DNA from: Bacillota bacterium | Lineage (GTDB): Bacteria > Bacillota > Clostridia > Lachnospirales > Bianqueaceae | Assembly (NCBI GenBank): GCA_017634575.1 | Contig: JAGBND010000022.1 | Span: 1 to 36,602 of the forward strand | DNA length: 36,602 nucleotides | Direction of reading: 5' to 3' | Shown here: positions 23,889-33,342 of the stretch, piece by piece | Layout of the letters: each line of letters starts with the position of its first letter | How positions within the stretch are numbered: position 1 is the stretch's first letter | The notes under the pieces: model-generated | Told to the model about the DNA's origin: nothing | Seen by the model: the letters and a program-made list of their open reading frames with translations, nothing else | Database searches by the model: none | Program-made: the position numbers and the translations under genes

Positions 23889-24008
23889 TCTGTTACGGTT
23901 TTGATTCCGCTTTTTCTTTTCTCTTTAACGACTCACTAAAAAGCCGCGGCAGCATCCGCCGAGTCTTTCGATGGCTGCCGTTCCTCGTCACCCAATGGGC
24001 CTGGCGCT
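23881..24008 (-). ncRNA. glmS-type self-cleaving ribozyme
   Basis: The minus-strand leader contains, in canonical order and spacing, the conserved islands of the glucosamine-6-phosphate-activated glmS ribozyme: AGCGCC (24008-24003, cleavage expected between A24008 and G24007), TGACGAGG (23990-23983), ATCGA (23972-23968) and TCGGCGGATG (23962-23953). GCGCC can pair with GGCG as in the known pseudoknot, and CGGCAG/CTGCCG forms helix P2. P1 is very short (GCCC-ATT-GGGT). A 3' helix GCTTTTT/AAAAAGC stands in place of the usual CGGTTG/CAACCG. The 3' boundary is uncertain. It lies upstream of the beta-helix gene and glmM, not glmS. Confidence 0.85.
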
Positions 24009-24058
24009 AACAGCTCTCCAACACTCCTTTCGAGGACAGCTGTTTTTACGTGAAAAGC

Positions 24059-24087
24059 ATTATACCACAAACATCTAAAAAATGCAA
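24059..24087 (-). promoter_or_regulatory. Promoter of the ribozyme-glmM operon
   Basis: TTGCAT (24087-24082), 17 bp, TATAAT (24064-24059), with an extended TGG before the -10. Transcription would start near 24052, about 44 nt before the ribozyme cleavage site; an AACAGCT/AGCTGTT stem fills that leader. The gap 24088-24154 to polC shows no clear terminator. Confidence 0.85.
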
Positions 24088-24154
24088 ATGCGGTTAATGT
24101 CCTATATCCGTGAGTGACGAAAGGCTTTTCTTTGTTTCCGCCGTCATTCCTTTT

Positions 24155-27100
24155 TTAGAACAGCGACAGCTGATCCGTTTCGGGCAAATCAATAATGCCG
24201 AGGGTTTTCATCGTGTCGGTGATGGTTCGGCTGACGCGGGTGCGTCCGAGGAAATCCTCGACGGTGAGGAATTCGCCCTCTTCCCTGGCCTCCACGATGG
24301 AGCGGGCCGCGGTCTGGCCCATGCCGGAGATGGTATCGAAGGGAGGCAGCAGCTTGCCATCGATGACCTGGAATTTATGATCATCCGATTTGGCCAGATC
24401 CATGGGCAGGAAGGACAGGCCGCGGGCATAGAATTCAATGACCAGCTCCAGAAGGGTATGAATTTCCTTGTCCTTGGCAGTCTGCTCCTTCTGGCCCTTG
24501 GCTTCAATCGCAGCCTTTGCCGCCCTGGCCTTCTGCTCGCCCATGGCCATGGTGGCATAGTCGAAGCTGTCGGCGCGAATGGTGAAGAAGGCTGCATAGT
24601 AATATTCTTTATAGTGAACCTTGTAATAGGCAATTCTCAGAGACATCGTTACGTAGGCTACTGCATGTCCCTTCGGGAAGAGGTACTGGATCTTTTTACA
24701 GGATTCCAGATACCAGGGCTCAATGCCATGCGCCACCATGTGCTCGATATCCGTGGGCGAAAGGCCGCCGGACTTTTTGCCTTTACGAACCTTTTCCATG
24801 ATTTTAAAGGATTCCAGCTTGTCCATGCCCAGGTGGATCAGGTCGATCATGATATCCTCACGGGTACAGATGCATTCGGAAATGGAGGCGATTCCCTGAG
24901 CCACGATGTCCTTGGCGTTGTTGTTCCACACATCGGTGCCGTGGGAAAGGCCGGAAATCCTGCAAAGGTCGGAAAAGTTTTTAGGCTTGGTGTCCACCAG
25001 CATCTGGCGGACAAAGTGGGTGCCGAATTCACTGATGCCATAGGTGCCCACCGGAGAATCGATCTGTTCCGGTGTCACGCCCAGGGATTCGGTGCCTAAA
25101 AACAGCTGCATAACGCCCGGATCGTCAATGGGCACCTCGGTGGCCACGGTTCCCGTCATATCCTCCAGCATACGGATCATGGTGGGATCATCATGACCCA
25201 GAATATCCAGCTTCAAAAGTCTTCCATGGAGCGGGTCATAGTCGTAATGGGAAGTAATAATGGACGTGGTCATATCGTTCGCCGGATGCTGAATCGGCGT
25301 AAAGTCATATACATCATATTCCGTCGGCACAACCAGAATGCCGCCCGGATGCTGCCCGGTGGTGCGTTTAACCTCCAGACAGCCGGAAATCAGGTAGTTG
25401 ATCTGGGCATTGGAACAGACCCGGCCATGATCTTCCAGGTAGTGCTTGACCATGCCGTAAGCCGTCTTCTCCGCCAGACCGCCCATGGTGCCGGCGCGGT
25501 ACACATGATCCTCGCCGAACATTTCACCTACATAGGCGTGGGCCTTGGGCTGATATTCACCGGAGAAATTCAGATCGATATCGGGCTCCTTATCGCCGTT
25601 AAAGCCAAGGAATACCTCGAAGGGAATCTCCTGACCATCCTTTTTCAGCTTCTTGCCGCAGCGCGGGCACATCCGGTCCGGCAGGTCAAAGCCGCTCATG
25701 CCGGCCACGCCCCTTGATTCTTCCGGGTCAAAGTCGGTAAAGTGGCATTCCGGGCAGTAATAATGCGCCTTCAGAGGATTTACCTCCGTGATGCCGGCCA
25801 TGGTAGCCGCAAAGGAGGAACCCACGGAACCCCTGGAGCCGACATAGTAGCCGTCCGCAACGGAATGCTGCACCAGCCGTCTGGCCAGAATATACAGCGT
25901 GGAAAAACCGTTGCCGATGATACAGCCAAGCTCGTGATCCAGCCTTGCCTGAACGATATCCGGAAGCGGATCGCCGTACATCTTTTTGGCGTTCTCATAG
26001 CAGATGTTTCTCAGCTCATCCTCCGCCCCTTCGATTACCGGCGAGAACTGTCCGTCGGGAATGGGAAGAATTACCTCTACCTGATCGGCAATGCTGTTGG
26101 GCGCATCGATGACTACCTGCTCGCAGGTCTCCTCGCCCAGGTAGGAAAATTCCTCCAGCATCTCCTCGGTGGTCCGAAGATAAAGCGGCATGGGCTTGTC
26201 CGCATCGGAAAACTTCATGGAGGACAGCAGAATCCGGCGAAATTCCTCGTCGGAGGGATCTTTAAAGTGAGCGTCGCAGGTGGCTACCACCGGCTTGTGA
26301 TAGATCTTTCCCAACTCCACGATGCGGCGGTTGATGTTTTTCAGATCCTCCACCGTCTGTACATTTCCGTGGTCCGGATCGTCGATGAGGTACATATTGT
26401 TGGCCAGCGGCTGAATTTCCAGATAGTCATAGAAGGAAACCAGTCTTTCCAGCTCTTCCTGGGAGTCGTTCTCCAGCACGGCTTCGTAGAGCTCGCCGGC
26501 GCTGCAGGCGCTTCCCACGATAATTCCCTCCCGCATGGAATTGATCACGCTCTTCGGCATGCGGGGCTGCCGGTAGAAATAGTTCAGGTGGGACTCGGAA
26601 ATCAGCTTGTACAGGTTTTTCAGCCCGACCTTGTTCTGCACCAGCAAAATCGCATGGTGGGAACGAAGCTTTTTCACGTCCGTATGATCGTGAATATAGG
26701 TATTGATCATCGAGAGATCGATGATTTTCTTTTCCATCAGATCCGTCAGACACCTTAAAAAGATGCCGGCGGTGGCTTCTGCGTCATCCACGGCCCGGTG
26801 ATGGGACCGAAGGTCCACGCCCAGGGCTTTGGCGACGGAATCCAGGGTATAACGCTTCAGATCGTAGAGTCCGCGGGCCAGCTCCAGGGTATCCACGATG
26901 GTGTTGTCCATGGGGGCGTAACCCAGCTTTTCGTTTTTGTTGGCAATAAAGCCCGTATCAAAGGAAGCATTATGGGCAACAAAGGCAGCGTCGCCTACCC
27001 ATGCTTTGAATTCAGGCAGCACCTCGCGAATGGTGCCCTGGCCTCTCACATCATCGTCGGTGATGGAGGTAAGCTTGGTAATATGCTCGGGAATGGGCAT

Positions 27101-29116
27101 CTCGGGATCAATGAAACGGCTGAAGCGGTCGACAATCTCCCGCCCCTGCACCTTTACCGCGCCGATTTCGATGATGCGGTCAGACTCTTTGTTGAAGCCG
27201 GTGGTTTCAATATCAAATACCACAAAGGTGTCGGAAAAATCCTGGCCATGATCGTTCTTTACCGCTAATTTGGTATCGTCCACAATATAGGCTTCCACGC
27301 CGTAGATCACCTTGATGCCGCATTTTCTGGCGGCGTCCATGGCTTCGGGGAAGCCCTGCACCACGCCGTGATCGGTAATGGCAATGGCCGGGTGACCCCA
27401 CCGGTAAGCCTGCATGACCATTTCCTTAGGCGCCGTGACGGCGTCCATTTCGGAAATTTTGGTATGCAAATGAAGCTCCACCCGCTTGCGGGGAGCGTTG
27501 TCTTTTCTCTCAGGCTTGATGGGATCCGAAGTGGGCGCAATGGAGTCGGCCATCATCTGATATTCATGGGAAAACTGATCGTCAAAGGAGACCTTGCCCA
27601 GGACTTTAATCTGCTTGCCCTTCTTGAGCATGCCGCCCTTCTTTTCCAGATCCTCGTTGTCGAAAAAGGCTTTGACGGAGATGGAATCGGTATAGTCGGT
27701 AATATCGATGGTCATCAGCGTCCGGTCGTTTTTCAGCTCTCTGGCCTCTGTGGTGATAATATCCCCCTGAAGGATGGTTTTTCCGCTATGCTGCGCCAGA
27801 TACTGCTCGTTTAAGACATCATGGATATTGGTGCGGGGTCCTTCGAAGGGCCGTCCCAGCACCATGGCATCGATGGCCGCCTTTTTGGCCTCGTCGATGA
27901 CAATCGGCTCCGCCAGCAGGGTGATGCAGGTAGCGGTTAGTACCAGATCCTGCACGTAGCTGTCCATCTGCAGGGAGCCCTTCACCAGAATGGATTCCCC
28001 CTTCACCAGCAGATTTTCCATTTTCTCGTGCCAGGTTTTCATCACGACGAAGGCTTTCACGTTCACCGTGCTGACATAGTCGGTGATCCTTATGGACAAA
28101 ATGCCCTTTCCGCCGGAGATTTCCCGGATGCTGATCTGACTGATAATGCCTCTGGTTACCACCTGCCGGATTTCCACATCACAGCGGGACAGGGGCACCT
28201 CGTCCTTGGTCTGAATGGGTTTTCCGGTCATGACACGGTTGGTTTTCCGCTTCGGTTTTGCTTCTTCTTCTGCCTGCTCCGCCCCGGAACCGGCTTCTTC
28301 CTTGCCGGCGGCAGGTTTGGGAAGACTGTTATCAGGCGCAGGCTTATCCGTCATCTGCGGCTGTGGCGCGTCCGCACCATCTGCAGGCAGCGGCCCGGCC
28401 TCTTCCCAGGGCGGAAGCTGTGCAGGCGGCGCCATATCAAAAGGCAGATCCGCCGGCACAGGGGGCACATCGCCGTAGGAGACGTCCTCCGGAATCGGTT
28501 CGCCATAAGGCATGCCCTCCGGAGCAGCCTGATGAACACCCATCCCGGACGCCCGTTCTTCAGTTGTCGGCGTCCCGGCTGGCGTCGTCCGGCGCAGCGG
28601 ATTGATCTCCTCCAGAACGCCGTCTGACTCCACCTGAACAGTTTTCTCCATGCCCAGCGTCTTCAAAATTTCTTCAATGGCCTTTTCAGAGCTTCGCTGC
28701 TTCATCAGCAGTGCGGCCGCCTTGGGCACATGAAGAATCAGCGTGTCTTTACCATATTCAAAACGGCATCGGGAAAGCACCGAGGCAATTCCGGGTTCCT
28801 CTTCCCGGTACTTGTCCAGGATGCGCCTGGTCCGTTCTATTTCTGGAAGCTCATCCAGGGATTCCTCTTCCTCTGCTTTTTGGGCAAAGCTGATCCTGAG
28901 TTCCACCTGTCCCTGCATGGCAATATCCAGACATGCCAAAAGATGGGTCCTTTCCTCCTCCGTCAGCTCTCTCGGCGGCAGAAGGGTCAGATCCATCGTT
29001 CGGCTCTGCATATTCAGTCCAACAGAAATGACCCCGATTTTCGAGGCCATTTCAAGGCAGTCGCCGGAGAATCCATGTTCGAAAACCTCCGGCAGGGTTT
29101 TAATAGGTGCTCTCAT
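24155..29116 (-). CDS. polC: DNA polymerase III alpha subunit, PolC type, with two OB domains
   Basis: A 1653-residue Gram-positive replicative polymerase with built-in 3'-5' proofreading. In order: an N-terminal domain; a Pro/Glu-rich linker (about 175-300); two OB-like domains (about 313-400 and 445-525); the PHP domain (ELHLHTKISEMDAV, AIAITDHGVVQGFPEA); an inserted DEDD exonuclease with FDIETTG (Asp635, Glu637), HNASFD and HHRAVDDAEA; then the polymerase with GSRGSVGSSF, a Cys4 zinc site (CPEC and CPRC) and EPDIDLNFSGEYQ. It is about 200 residues longer than B. subtilis PolC because of the linker and second OB domain. The start is set at ATG 29116, overlapping the ispG end by 17 bases, with AGAGG upstream; GTG/ATG at 29146 is less likely. 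Last gene of the pyrH operon. Confidence 0.96.
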   Translation of the reverse strand: MRAPIKTLPEVFEHGFSGDCLEMASKIGVISVGLNMQSRTMDLTLLPPRELTEEERTHLLACLDIAMQGQVELRISFAQKAEEEESLDELPEIERTRRILDKYREEEPGIASVLSRCRFEYGKDTLILHVPKAAALLMKQRSSEKAIEEILKTLGMEKTVQVESDGVLEEINPLRRTTPAGTPTTEERASGMGVHQAAPEGMPYGEPIPEDVSYGDVPPVPADLPFDMAPPAQLPPWEEAGPLPADGADAPQPQMTDKPAPDNSLPKPAAGKEEAGSGAEQAEEEAKPKRKTNRVMTGKPIQTKDEVPLSRCDVEIRQVVTRGIISQISIREISGGKGILSIRITDYVSTVNVKAFVVMKTWHEKMENLLVKGESILVKGSLQMDSYVQDLVLTATCITLLAEPIVIDEAKKAAIDAMVLGRPFEGPRTNIHDVLNEQYLAQHSGKTILQGDIITTEARELKNDRTLMTIDITDYTDSISVKAFFDNEDLEKKGGMLKKGKQIKVLGKVSFDDQFSHEYQMMADSIAPTSDPIKPERKDNAPRKRVELHLHTKISEMDAVTAPKEMVMQAYRWGHPAIAITDHGVVQGFPEAMDAARKCGIKVIYGVEAYIVDDTKLAVKNDHGQDFSDTFVVFDIETTGFNKESDRIIEIGAVKVQGREIVDRFSRFIDPEMPIPEHITKLTSITDDDVRGQGTIREVLPEFKAWVGDAAFVAHNASFDTGFIANKNEKLGYAPMDNTIVDTLELARGLYDLKRYTLDSVAKALGVDLRSHHRAVDDAEATAGIFLRCLTDLMEKKIIDLSMINTYIHDHTDVKKLRSHHAILLVQNKVGLKNLYKLISESHLNYFYRQPRMPKSVINSMREGIIVGSACSAGELYEAVLENDSQEELERLVSFYDYLEIQPLANNMYLIDDPDHGNVQTVEDLKNINRRIVELGKIYHKPVVATCDAHFKDPSDEEFRRILLSSMKFSDADKPMPLYLRTTEEMLEEFSYLGEETCEQVVIDAPNSIADQVEVILPIPDGQFSPVIEGAEDELRNICYENAKKMYGDPLPDIVQARLDHELGCIIGNGFSTLYILARRLVQHSVADGYYVGSRGSVGSSFAATMAGITEVNPLKAHYYCPECHFTDFDPEESRGVAGMSGFDLPDRMCPRCGKKLKKDGQEIPFEVFLGFNGDKEPDIDLNFSGEYQPKAHAYVGEMFGEDHVYRAGTMGGLAEKTAYGMVKHYLEDHGRVCSNAQINYLISGCLEVKRTTGQHPGGILVVPTEYDVYDFTPIQHPANDMTTSIITSHYDYDPLHGRLLKLDILGHDDPTMIRMLEDMTGTVATEVPIDDPGVMQLFLGTESLGVTPEQIDSPVGTYGISEFGTHFVRQMLVDTKPKNFSDLCRISGLSHGTDVWNNNAKDIVAQGIASISECICTREDIMIDLIHLGMDKLESFKIMEKVRKGKKSGGLSPTDIEHMVAHGIEPWYLESCKKIQYLFPKGHAVAYVTMSLRIAYYKVHYKEYYYAAFFTIRADSFDYATMAMGEQKARAAKAAIEAKGQKEQTAKDKEIHTLLELVIEFYARGLSFLPMDLAKSDDHKFQVIDGKLLPPFDTISGMGQTAARSIVEAREEGEFLTVEDFLGRTRVSRTITDTMKTLGIIDLPETDQLSLF

Positions 29117-30158
29117 ATAAACGTGCCTCTTCCACCAGGGCGTCAAGCAGTTCCTCTTCCGGAACCTTTTTCACAATCTCACCCTTTCGGATTACCAGTC
29201 CCATTCCTTTACCGCCGCAAATGCCGAAATCGGCATCCTTGGCTTCGCCGGGCCCGTTCACCACGCAGCCCATCACCGCCACCTTCATGGGCGTTTTAAA
29301 GCCCTCCAGGGCCTTCTGGGCTTTCCCGGCCAGATCGATCAGGTCAATATTGGTGCGGCCGCAGGTGGGACAGGAGACGATCTCCGGGCCAAATTTGCGC
29401 AGATCCAGAAAACGGAGAATATCCTTGGCAGCCTTTACCTCCTCCACAGGGTCAGCCGTCAGGGAGACCCTGATCGTATCGCCGATGCCTTCGGAAAGAA
29501 GCTGGCCCATGGCAAGGGCCGATTTGATGGTTCCTTCCCGGGTAAGACCCGCCTCGGTAAGACCCACATGCAAAGGATAGGGGCAGGTTTTGGCAAAGAG
29601 GCGGAAGCTTTCGACACAAAGGCGGACGTTGGAGGCCTTGATGGCTACCACGATATTGTCAAAACCGGCGTCCTCCATAATCTGCACGCTTCTTTTGGCG
29701 CTTTCAGACAGGGCCTCGGCACTTCGGCCATACAGCTTTTCCATCTCCGGATCCAGGGATCCGGCGTTAACGCCGACCCGGATGGGGATCTGTCGCTCCT
29801 TGCAGACGTCCACCACCTTCTTCAGCCGCTCATCCGACCCGATATTGCCGGGATTGATCCGGATCTTATCCGCGCCATTCTCGCAGGCTGCAATCGCCAG
29901 GCGGTAATCGAAGTGAATATCCGCCACCAGCGGAATATGAATCTGCTTTTTGATCTCAGCAAGGGCTGCGGCGCTTTCCATATCCGGCACCGTGCACCGG
30001 ATAATTTCACAGCCTGCATCCTCCAGTCTGAGAATCTGATCGACCGTGCTTTTCACATCGGCCGTCTTGGTATTGGTCATGGACTGAATGCGGATCGGAT
30101 TTCCGCCGCCCAGAAGCACATTCCCTACCCGAACAACTTTGGTTTCATTACGTGTCAT
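29100..30158 (-). CDS. ispG: 4-hydroxy-3-methylbut-2-enyl diphosphate synthase IspG
   Basis: A 352-residue iron-sulfur enzyme of the MEP isoprenoid pathway, converting MEcPP to HMBPP. It starts with the typical VRVGNVLLGGGNPIRIQSMT TIM-barrel segment. The C-terminal domain carries the cluster cysteines in SCPTCGRTNID and MGCVVNGPGEAKDADFG, with the conserved Glu after them. Length is that of the two-domain bacterial form. It sits 28 bp after rseP and overlaps polC by 17 bases. The ribosome binding site AGGAAAG is about 11 bases from ATG 30158. Confidence 0.96.
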   Translation of the reverse strand: MTRNETKVVRVGNVLLGGGNPIRIQSMTNTKTADVKSTVDQILRLEDAGCEIIRCTVPDMESAAALAEIKKQIHIPLVADIHFDYRLAIAACENGADKIRINPGNIGSDERLKKVVDVCKERQIPIRVGVNAGSLDPEMEKLYGRSAEALSESAKRSVQIMEDAGFDNIVVAIKASNVRLCVESFRLFAKTCPYPLHVGLTEAGLTREGTIKSALAMGQLLSEGIGDTIRVSLTADPVEEVKAAKDILRFLDLRKFGPEIVSCPTCGRTNIDLIDLAGKAQKALEGFKTPMKVAVMGCVVNGPGEAKDADFGICGGKGMGLVIRKGEIVKKVPEEELLDALVEEARLYESTY

Positions 30159-30186
30159 ATGTTCTGATCTTTCCTAATTTCATTTT

Positions 30187-31287
30187 CTAACGGATCAGCC
30201 TTAAAATGTCGTTAAAGGCTACGGCAATCATCAGGCCGAACAGCAGCACAAATCCCACCAGATAAATCGCATTTTCAATTTTGGGATCCATGGGCTTTCT
30301 GCGGATTTTCTCCACCAGGAGGAAAACCAGTCTGGATCCGTCCAGACCCGGGATGGGAAACAGGTTCAAAACCCCCAGGTTGGCGCTGATCAGCACTACG
30401 ATGCTGCTGATGCTGGCCAGCACGGAAAGGAATCCATAGGATGAGGCCGCTTCATAGGTTTCTCCGACCACCGACACCATTCCAATGGGTCCGGTGAGGG
30501 CATCGATGCCAACCTTTCCGGTAAGCAGCATGCCCAGAGAACGGATCGTTACTTCAATTTCGTACCAGGTGTAGAAGAAGCTCTCGTACAATACGCCGCC
30601 CAGCGCCGGGAAAAAGCCCTTCTGGGACACCTCTTTTGAGAAGGAATCCACAGCCGAGACTGTGAAGCCCATCCGCCAGCGCTGCAGCTCTTCGTCATAT
30701 TTCAAGGGAAAGTTCAGCGTATCCGTGGATCCGTCCAGATGACGAACCTTCAAGGCCACTTCGTCCCCTTCCTGATAGTTCATCAGCAGGAAGCTGATCT
30801 TTCCATACACATGAACGGACTCTCCGTTCAGCCCTACCACCGTGTCGCCGGCCTGAAGGCCTGCCTGGGCAGCCGGATAGGAAGCATCCACCGAAGCAAC
30901 CTGCCGGCTGGTATAGCCAAGGATCAGGTTAAAGATCAGCAGCAGCACGAAGGCCAGCACAAAATTCATGAAAGGCCCGGCCGCCACCACAAGGGCTCTT
31001 CGTCCAATAGAAACACCGTTAAAAGAATCCGGGTCCGGAACCGCATCCGGGTTTTCCGGATCGGGATCCTCCCCCTTCATGCGGCAAAAACCACCGATGG
31101 GAAGAAGCCGTAAACTTACCAGCAGATCCTTTTTGGTTTTGTGTTTTAACAAAACCGGTCCCATTCCCACCGCAAATTCCTCCACGAAGATGCCGCATCG
31201 TCTGGCCATCAGGAAATGGCCTCCTTCGTGAATCACCACAATAAACGTAAATACAAGCAGCGTTAAGACTATACCCATACCAATCAC
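30187..31287 (-). CDS. rseP: Site-2 intramembrane metalloprotease RseP
   Basis: A 366-residue membrane zinc protease that cleaves anti-sigma factors or signal-peptide remnants inside the membrane. The first helix carries HEGGH (His20, Glu21, His24). A PDZ domain (about 115-200) contains DASYPAAQAGLQAGDTVVG. The third metal ligand lies in NLFPIPGLDGSRL, followed by the last helices. Position between dxr and ispG is typical of clostridia. Start is either GTG 31287, overlapping the dxr stop as GTGA, or ATG 31278; neither has a strong ribosome binding site, so coupling to dxr is likely. Confidence 0.94.
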   Translation of the reverse strand: MIGMGIVLTLLVFTFIVVIHEGGHFLMARRCGIFVEEFAVGMGPVLLKHKTKKDLLVSLRLLPIGGFCRMKGEDPDPENPDAVPDPDSFNGVSIGRRALVVAAGPFMNFVLAFVLLLIFNLILGYTSRQVASVDASYPAAQAGLQAGDTVVGLNGESVHVYGKISFLLMNYQEGDEVALKVRHLDGSTDTLNFPLKYDEELQRWRMGFTVSAVDSFSKEVSQKGFFPALGGVLYESFFYTWYEIEVTIRSLGMLLTGKVGIDALTGPIGMVSVVGETYEAASSYGFLSVLASISSIVVLISANLGVLNLFPIPGLDGSRLVFLLVEKIRRKPMDPKIENAIYLVGFVLLFGLMIAVAFNDILRLIR

Positions 31288-32453
31288 TCGCCGATCATAT
31301 GCCTGATGCGCTCGGGCATATGGATAATTTCCTCTATTTCATAATCTTTTCTGGTGGCGCCTTCCGCATCCAGCGCAGAAAGGGCTTTTTCCACCAGGCG
31401 GTAGATATCCGTAAAACGGATCTGGCCCTTCCTGAATTTCTCCACCGCAATTTCGTTGGCCGCGTTAAAGCAGGCAGGGAATAAGCCTTCCCGCTGCATG
31501 CTGTACCTGGCCATGGCGATGGAAGGAAACACTTCTTCATCGATGGGCTCGAAGGTCAGGGAGCCAATGGTTCGAAAATCCACCTTCTGCATCAGGGCAT
31601 TTCCCCGCTCCGGATAGTACAGCATAACCTGGATCGGCAGACGCATATCCACCGGCCCCAGCTGGGCGATGACCGCGCCATCCTTCAGCTCCACCATGGA
31701 GTGAACCAGGCTTTGGGGATGGACAATGGGAATCACCTGCTCCGGCCTGAGGTCATAGAGGTATTTTGCCTCGATCATCTCGATGCCCTTGTTCATAAGG
31801 GTTGCGGAATCAATGGTGATCTTGGCTCCCATGCTCCAGTTGGGATGCTTCAGCGCCTGCTCGAGGGTTACCTGCTCCAGCATTTCCTTCGAATAACCCC
31901 TGAAGGGTCCGCCGGAGGCGGTCAGCCAGACGGCATCCACATCCTCGCGCCTTACGCCCTCCAGACACTGGAAAATCGCGCCATGCTCGGAGTCCACCGG
32001 AAGGATTTTCACATGATGGTCGGCAGCAAGCTTCATTATATAGCTGCCGGCGCAGGCCAGTGTTTCCTTGTTTGCAAGGGCAATATTGTTCCCTGCTTCA
32101 ATGGCTTTGATGGTCGGGAGAATACCGATCATGCCCACCAAAGAGGTGACCACCAGATCGGCCTCGGGAAGGGATGCAAGGACGCAGAGCCCATCCATTC
32201 CTGCCAGAAAAGTAATCTTCTCCCATGAAAAATCCCGGGCGCCGAGCATATCCTTCAGGCTTTTAAGGGCGTCCTCCTGATAAAGGCAGACATACGCAGG
32301 GTGAAAGGTTTCAATCTGCTCACAAAGAAGCTCCAGATTACGTCCGTAAGCCGCCAGGGCCAGCACGGAAAAATCAGCCGGAGCGTGAGCGATTACATCC
32401 AATGTCTGGGTTCCGATGGAACCGGTGCTGCCTAAAATAACAATCTGTTTCAA
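31284..32453 (-). CDS. dxr: 1-deoxy-D-xylulose 5-phosphate reductoisomerase Dxr
   Basis: A 389-residue NADPH enzyme making MEP, the committed step of the isoprenoid pathway also served by IspG. The NADPH loop GSTGSIG is at 8-14. LANKETLACAG and PVDSEHGAIFQCL carry the metal/substrate site, and LTASGGPFRGY the flexible loop. The only in-frame start giving the full fold is TTG at 32453, 15 bp after cdsA, with a weak GAAGAG upstream; reinitiation after cdsA is likely. It overlaps rseP by four bases. Confidence 0.96.
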   Translation of the reverse strand: MKQIVILGSTGSIGTQTLDVIAHAPADFSVLALAAYGRNLELLCEQIETFHPAYVCLYQEDALKSLKDMLGARDFSWEKITFLAGMDGLCVLASLPEADLVVTSLVGMIGILPTIKAIEAGNNIALANKETLACAGSYIMKLAADHHVKILPVDSEHGAIFQCLEGVRREDVDAVWLTASGGPFRGYSKEMLEQVTLEQALKHPNWSMGAKITIDSATLMNKGIEMIEAKYLYDLRPEQVIPIVHPQSLVHSMVELKDGAVIAQLGPVDMRLPIQVMLYYPERGNALMQKVDFRTIGSLTFEPIDEEVFPSIAMARYSMQREGLFPACFNAANEIAVEKFRKGQIRFTDIYRLVEKALSALDAEGATRKDYEIEEIIHMPERIRHMIGE

Positions 32454-32468
32454 CGATGTCTCTTCCCT

Positions 32469-33323
32469 TCAGACAACTTCAAAGAACTCCAGAATCACAT
32501 AGACGACAGGAGCTACAAACAAAATACTGTCAAACCGATCCATGATGCCGCCATGGCCTGGGATCAGGTTGCTGTAATCTTTAATCCGCATGACCCGTTT
32601 GATGGAGGAAGCGAAAAGATCGCCTCCCACAGAAGCCAGGGAGCCGAAGAACCCGATCAGCAGCGAAAGCTTCAGCATAACGCCGGTTTCCACCTCCACC
32701 GTTGAGGCAATAATCATGCCGAAGACGGTGCAGAGCACCGTGGATCCAAGAAGCCCGCCGATGAAGCCTTCAATGGTTTTTTTCGGGCTCAGCCTCGGAG
32801 AAAGCTTGTGCCGGCCGAAAACCATGCCGGAGAAATAGGCCAGGGTGTCGCTTCCCCAAGCTGCGGCAAAGATGTACCAGACAAAGAACTGGCCATGATC
32901 CGCGGTCCGCAGCAAATAGATGAAAGAAAACAGAACCGGCACATAGACAGCGCTGAAAAAGGACATGGCGGCATCGGAAAAGCGGCGCTTCGGATAATAG
33001 AAAATGGACAGGGCCATCAGAACGATCAGCAGGAAGATAAAGTAATATATCCCCAGATGCGTATTCCAAACCTGTTCCTTAAAGAAGAAAAGCAGTAAAT
33101 ACCACACAAGGGCGGCTGCCATCGAGGTATAGGTAAAGGGACGGAACATGACCTCTTTGATGCCGTCCGGCTGAGGAACCGCCTTGGAAAGCGCGCTGCC
33201 AAGCTCAAACAGACCGCCAAGGGATAGAAGAAAAAGGCAGATAAGCAGCACATTCCCGCCTAAAAACAACATAAGCGTGATCAAGATAAACAGAACAATA
33301 CCACTGATGACGCGTGTTCTCAT
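32469..33323 (-). CDS. cdsA: Phosphatidate cytidylyltransferase CdsA
   Basis: A 284-residue integral membrane enzyme producing CDP-diacylglycerol for phospholipid synthesis. About eight hydrophobic helices are visible. The full family signature is near the C-terminus: SSIKRVMRIKD followed by LIPGHGGIMDRFD. ATG 33323 has AGGAG six bases upstream, 19 bp after uppS. Confidence 0.96.
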   Translation of the reverse strand: MRTRVISGIVLFILITLMLFLGGNVLLICLFLLSLGGLFELGSALSKAVPQPDGIKEVMFRPFTYTSMAAALVWYLLLFFFKEQVWNTHLGIYYFIFLLIVLMALSIFYYPKRRFSDAAMSFFSAVYVPVLFSFIYLLRTADHGQFFVWYIFAAAWGSDTLAYFSGMVFGRHKLSPRLSPKKTIEGFIGGLLGSTVLCTVFGMIIASTVEVETGVMLKLSLLIGFFGSLASVGGDLFASSIKRVMRIKDYSNLIPGHGGIMDRFDSILFVAPVVYVILEFFEVV

Positions 33324-33342
33324 AGAATTCTCCTACTTCTAT

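Noticed and set aside
29117..29146. Upstream start for polC
   Set aside because: It deepens the overlap with ispG and adds residues before the normal N-terminus; ATG 29116 is sufficient.
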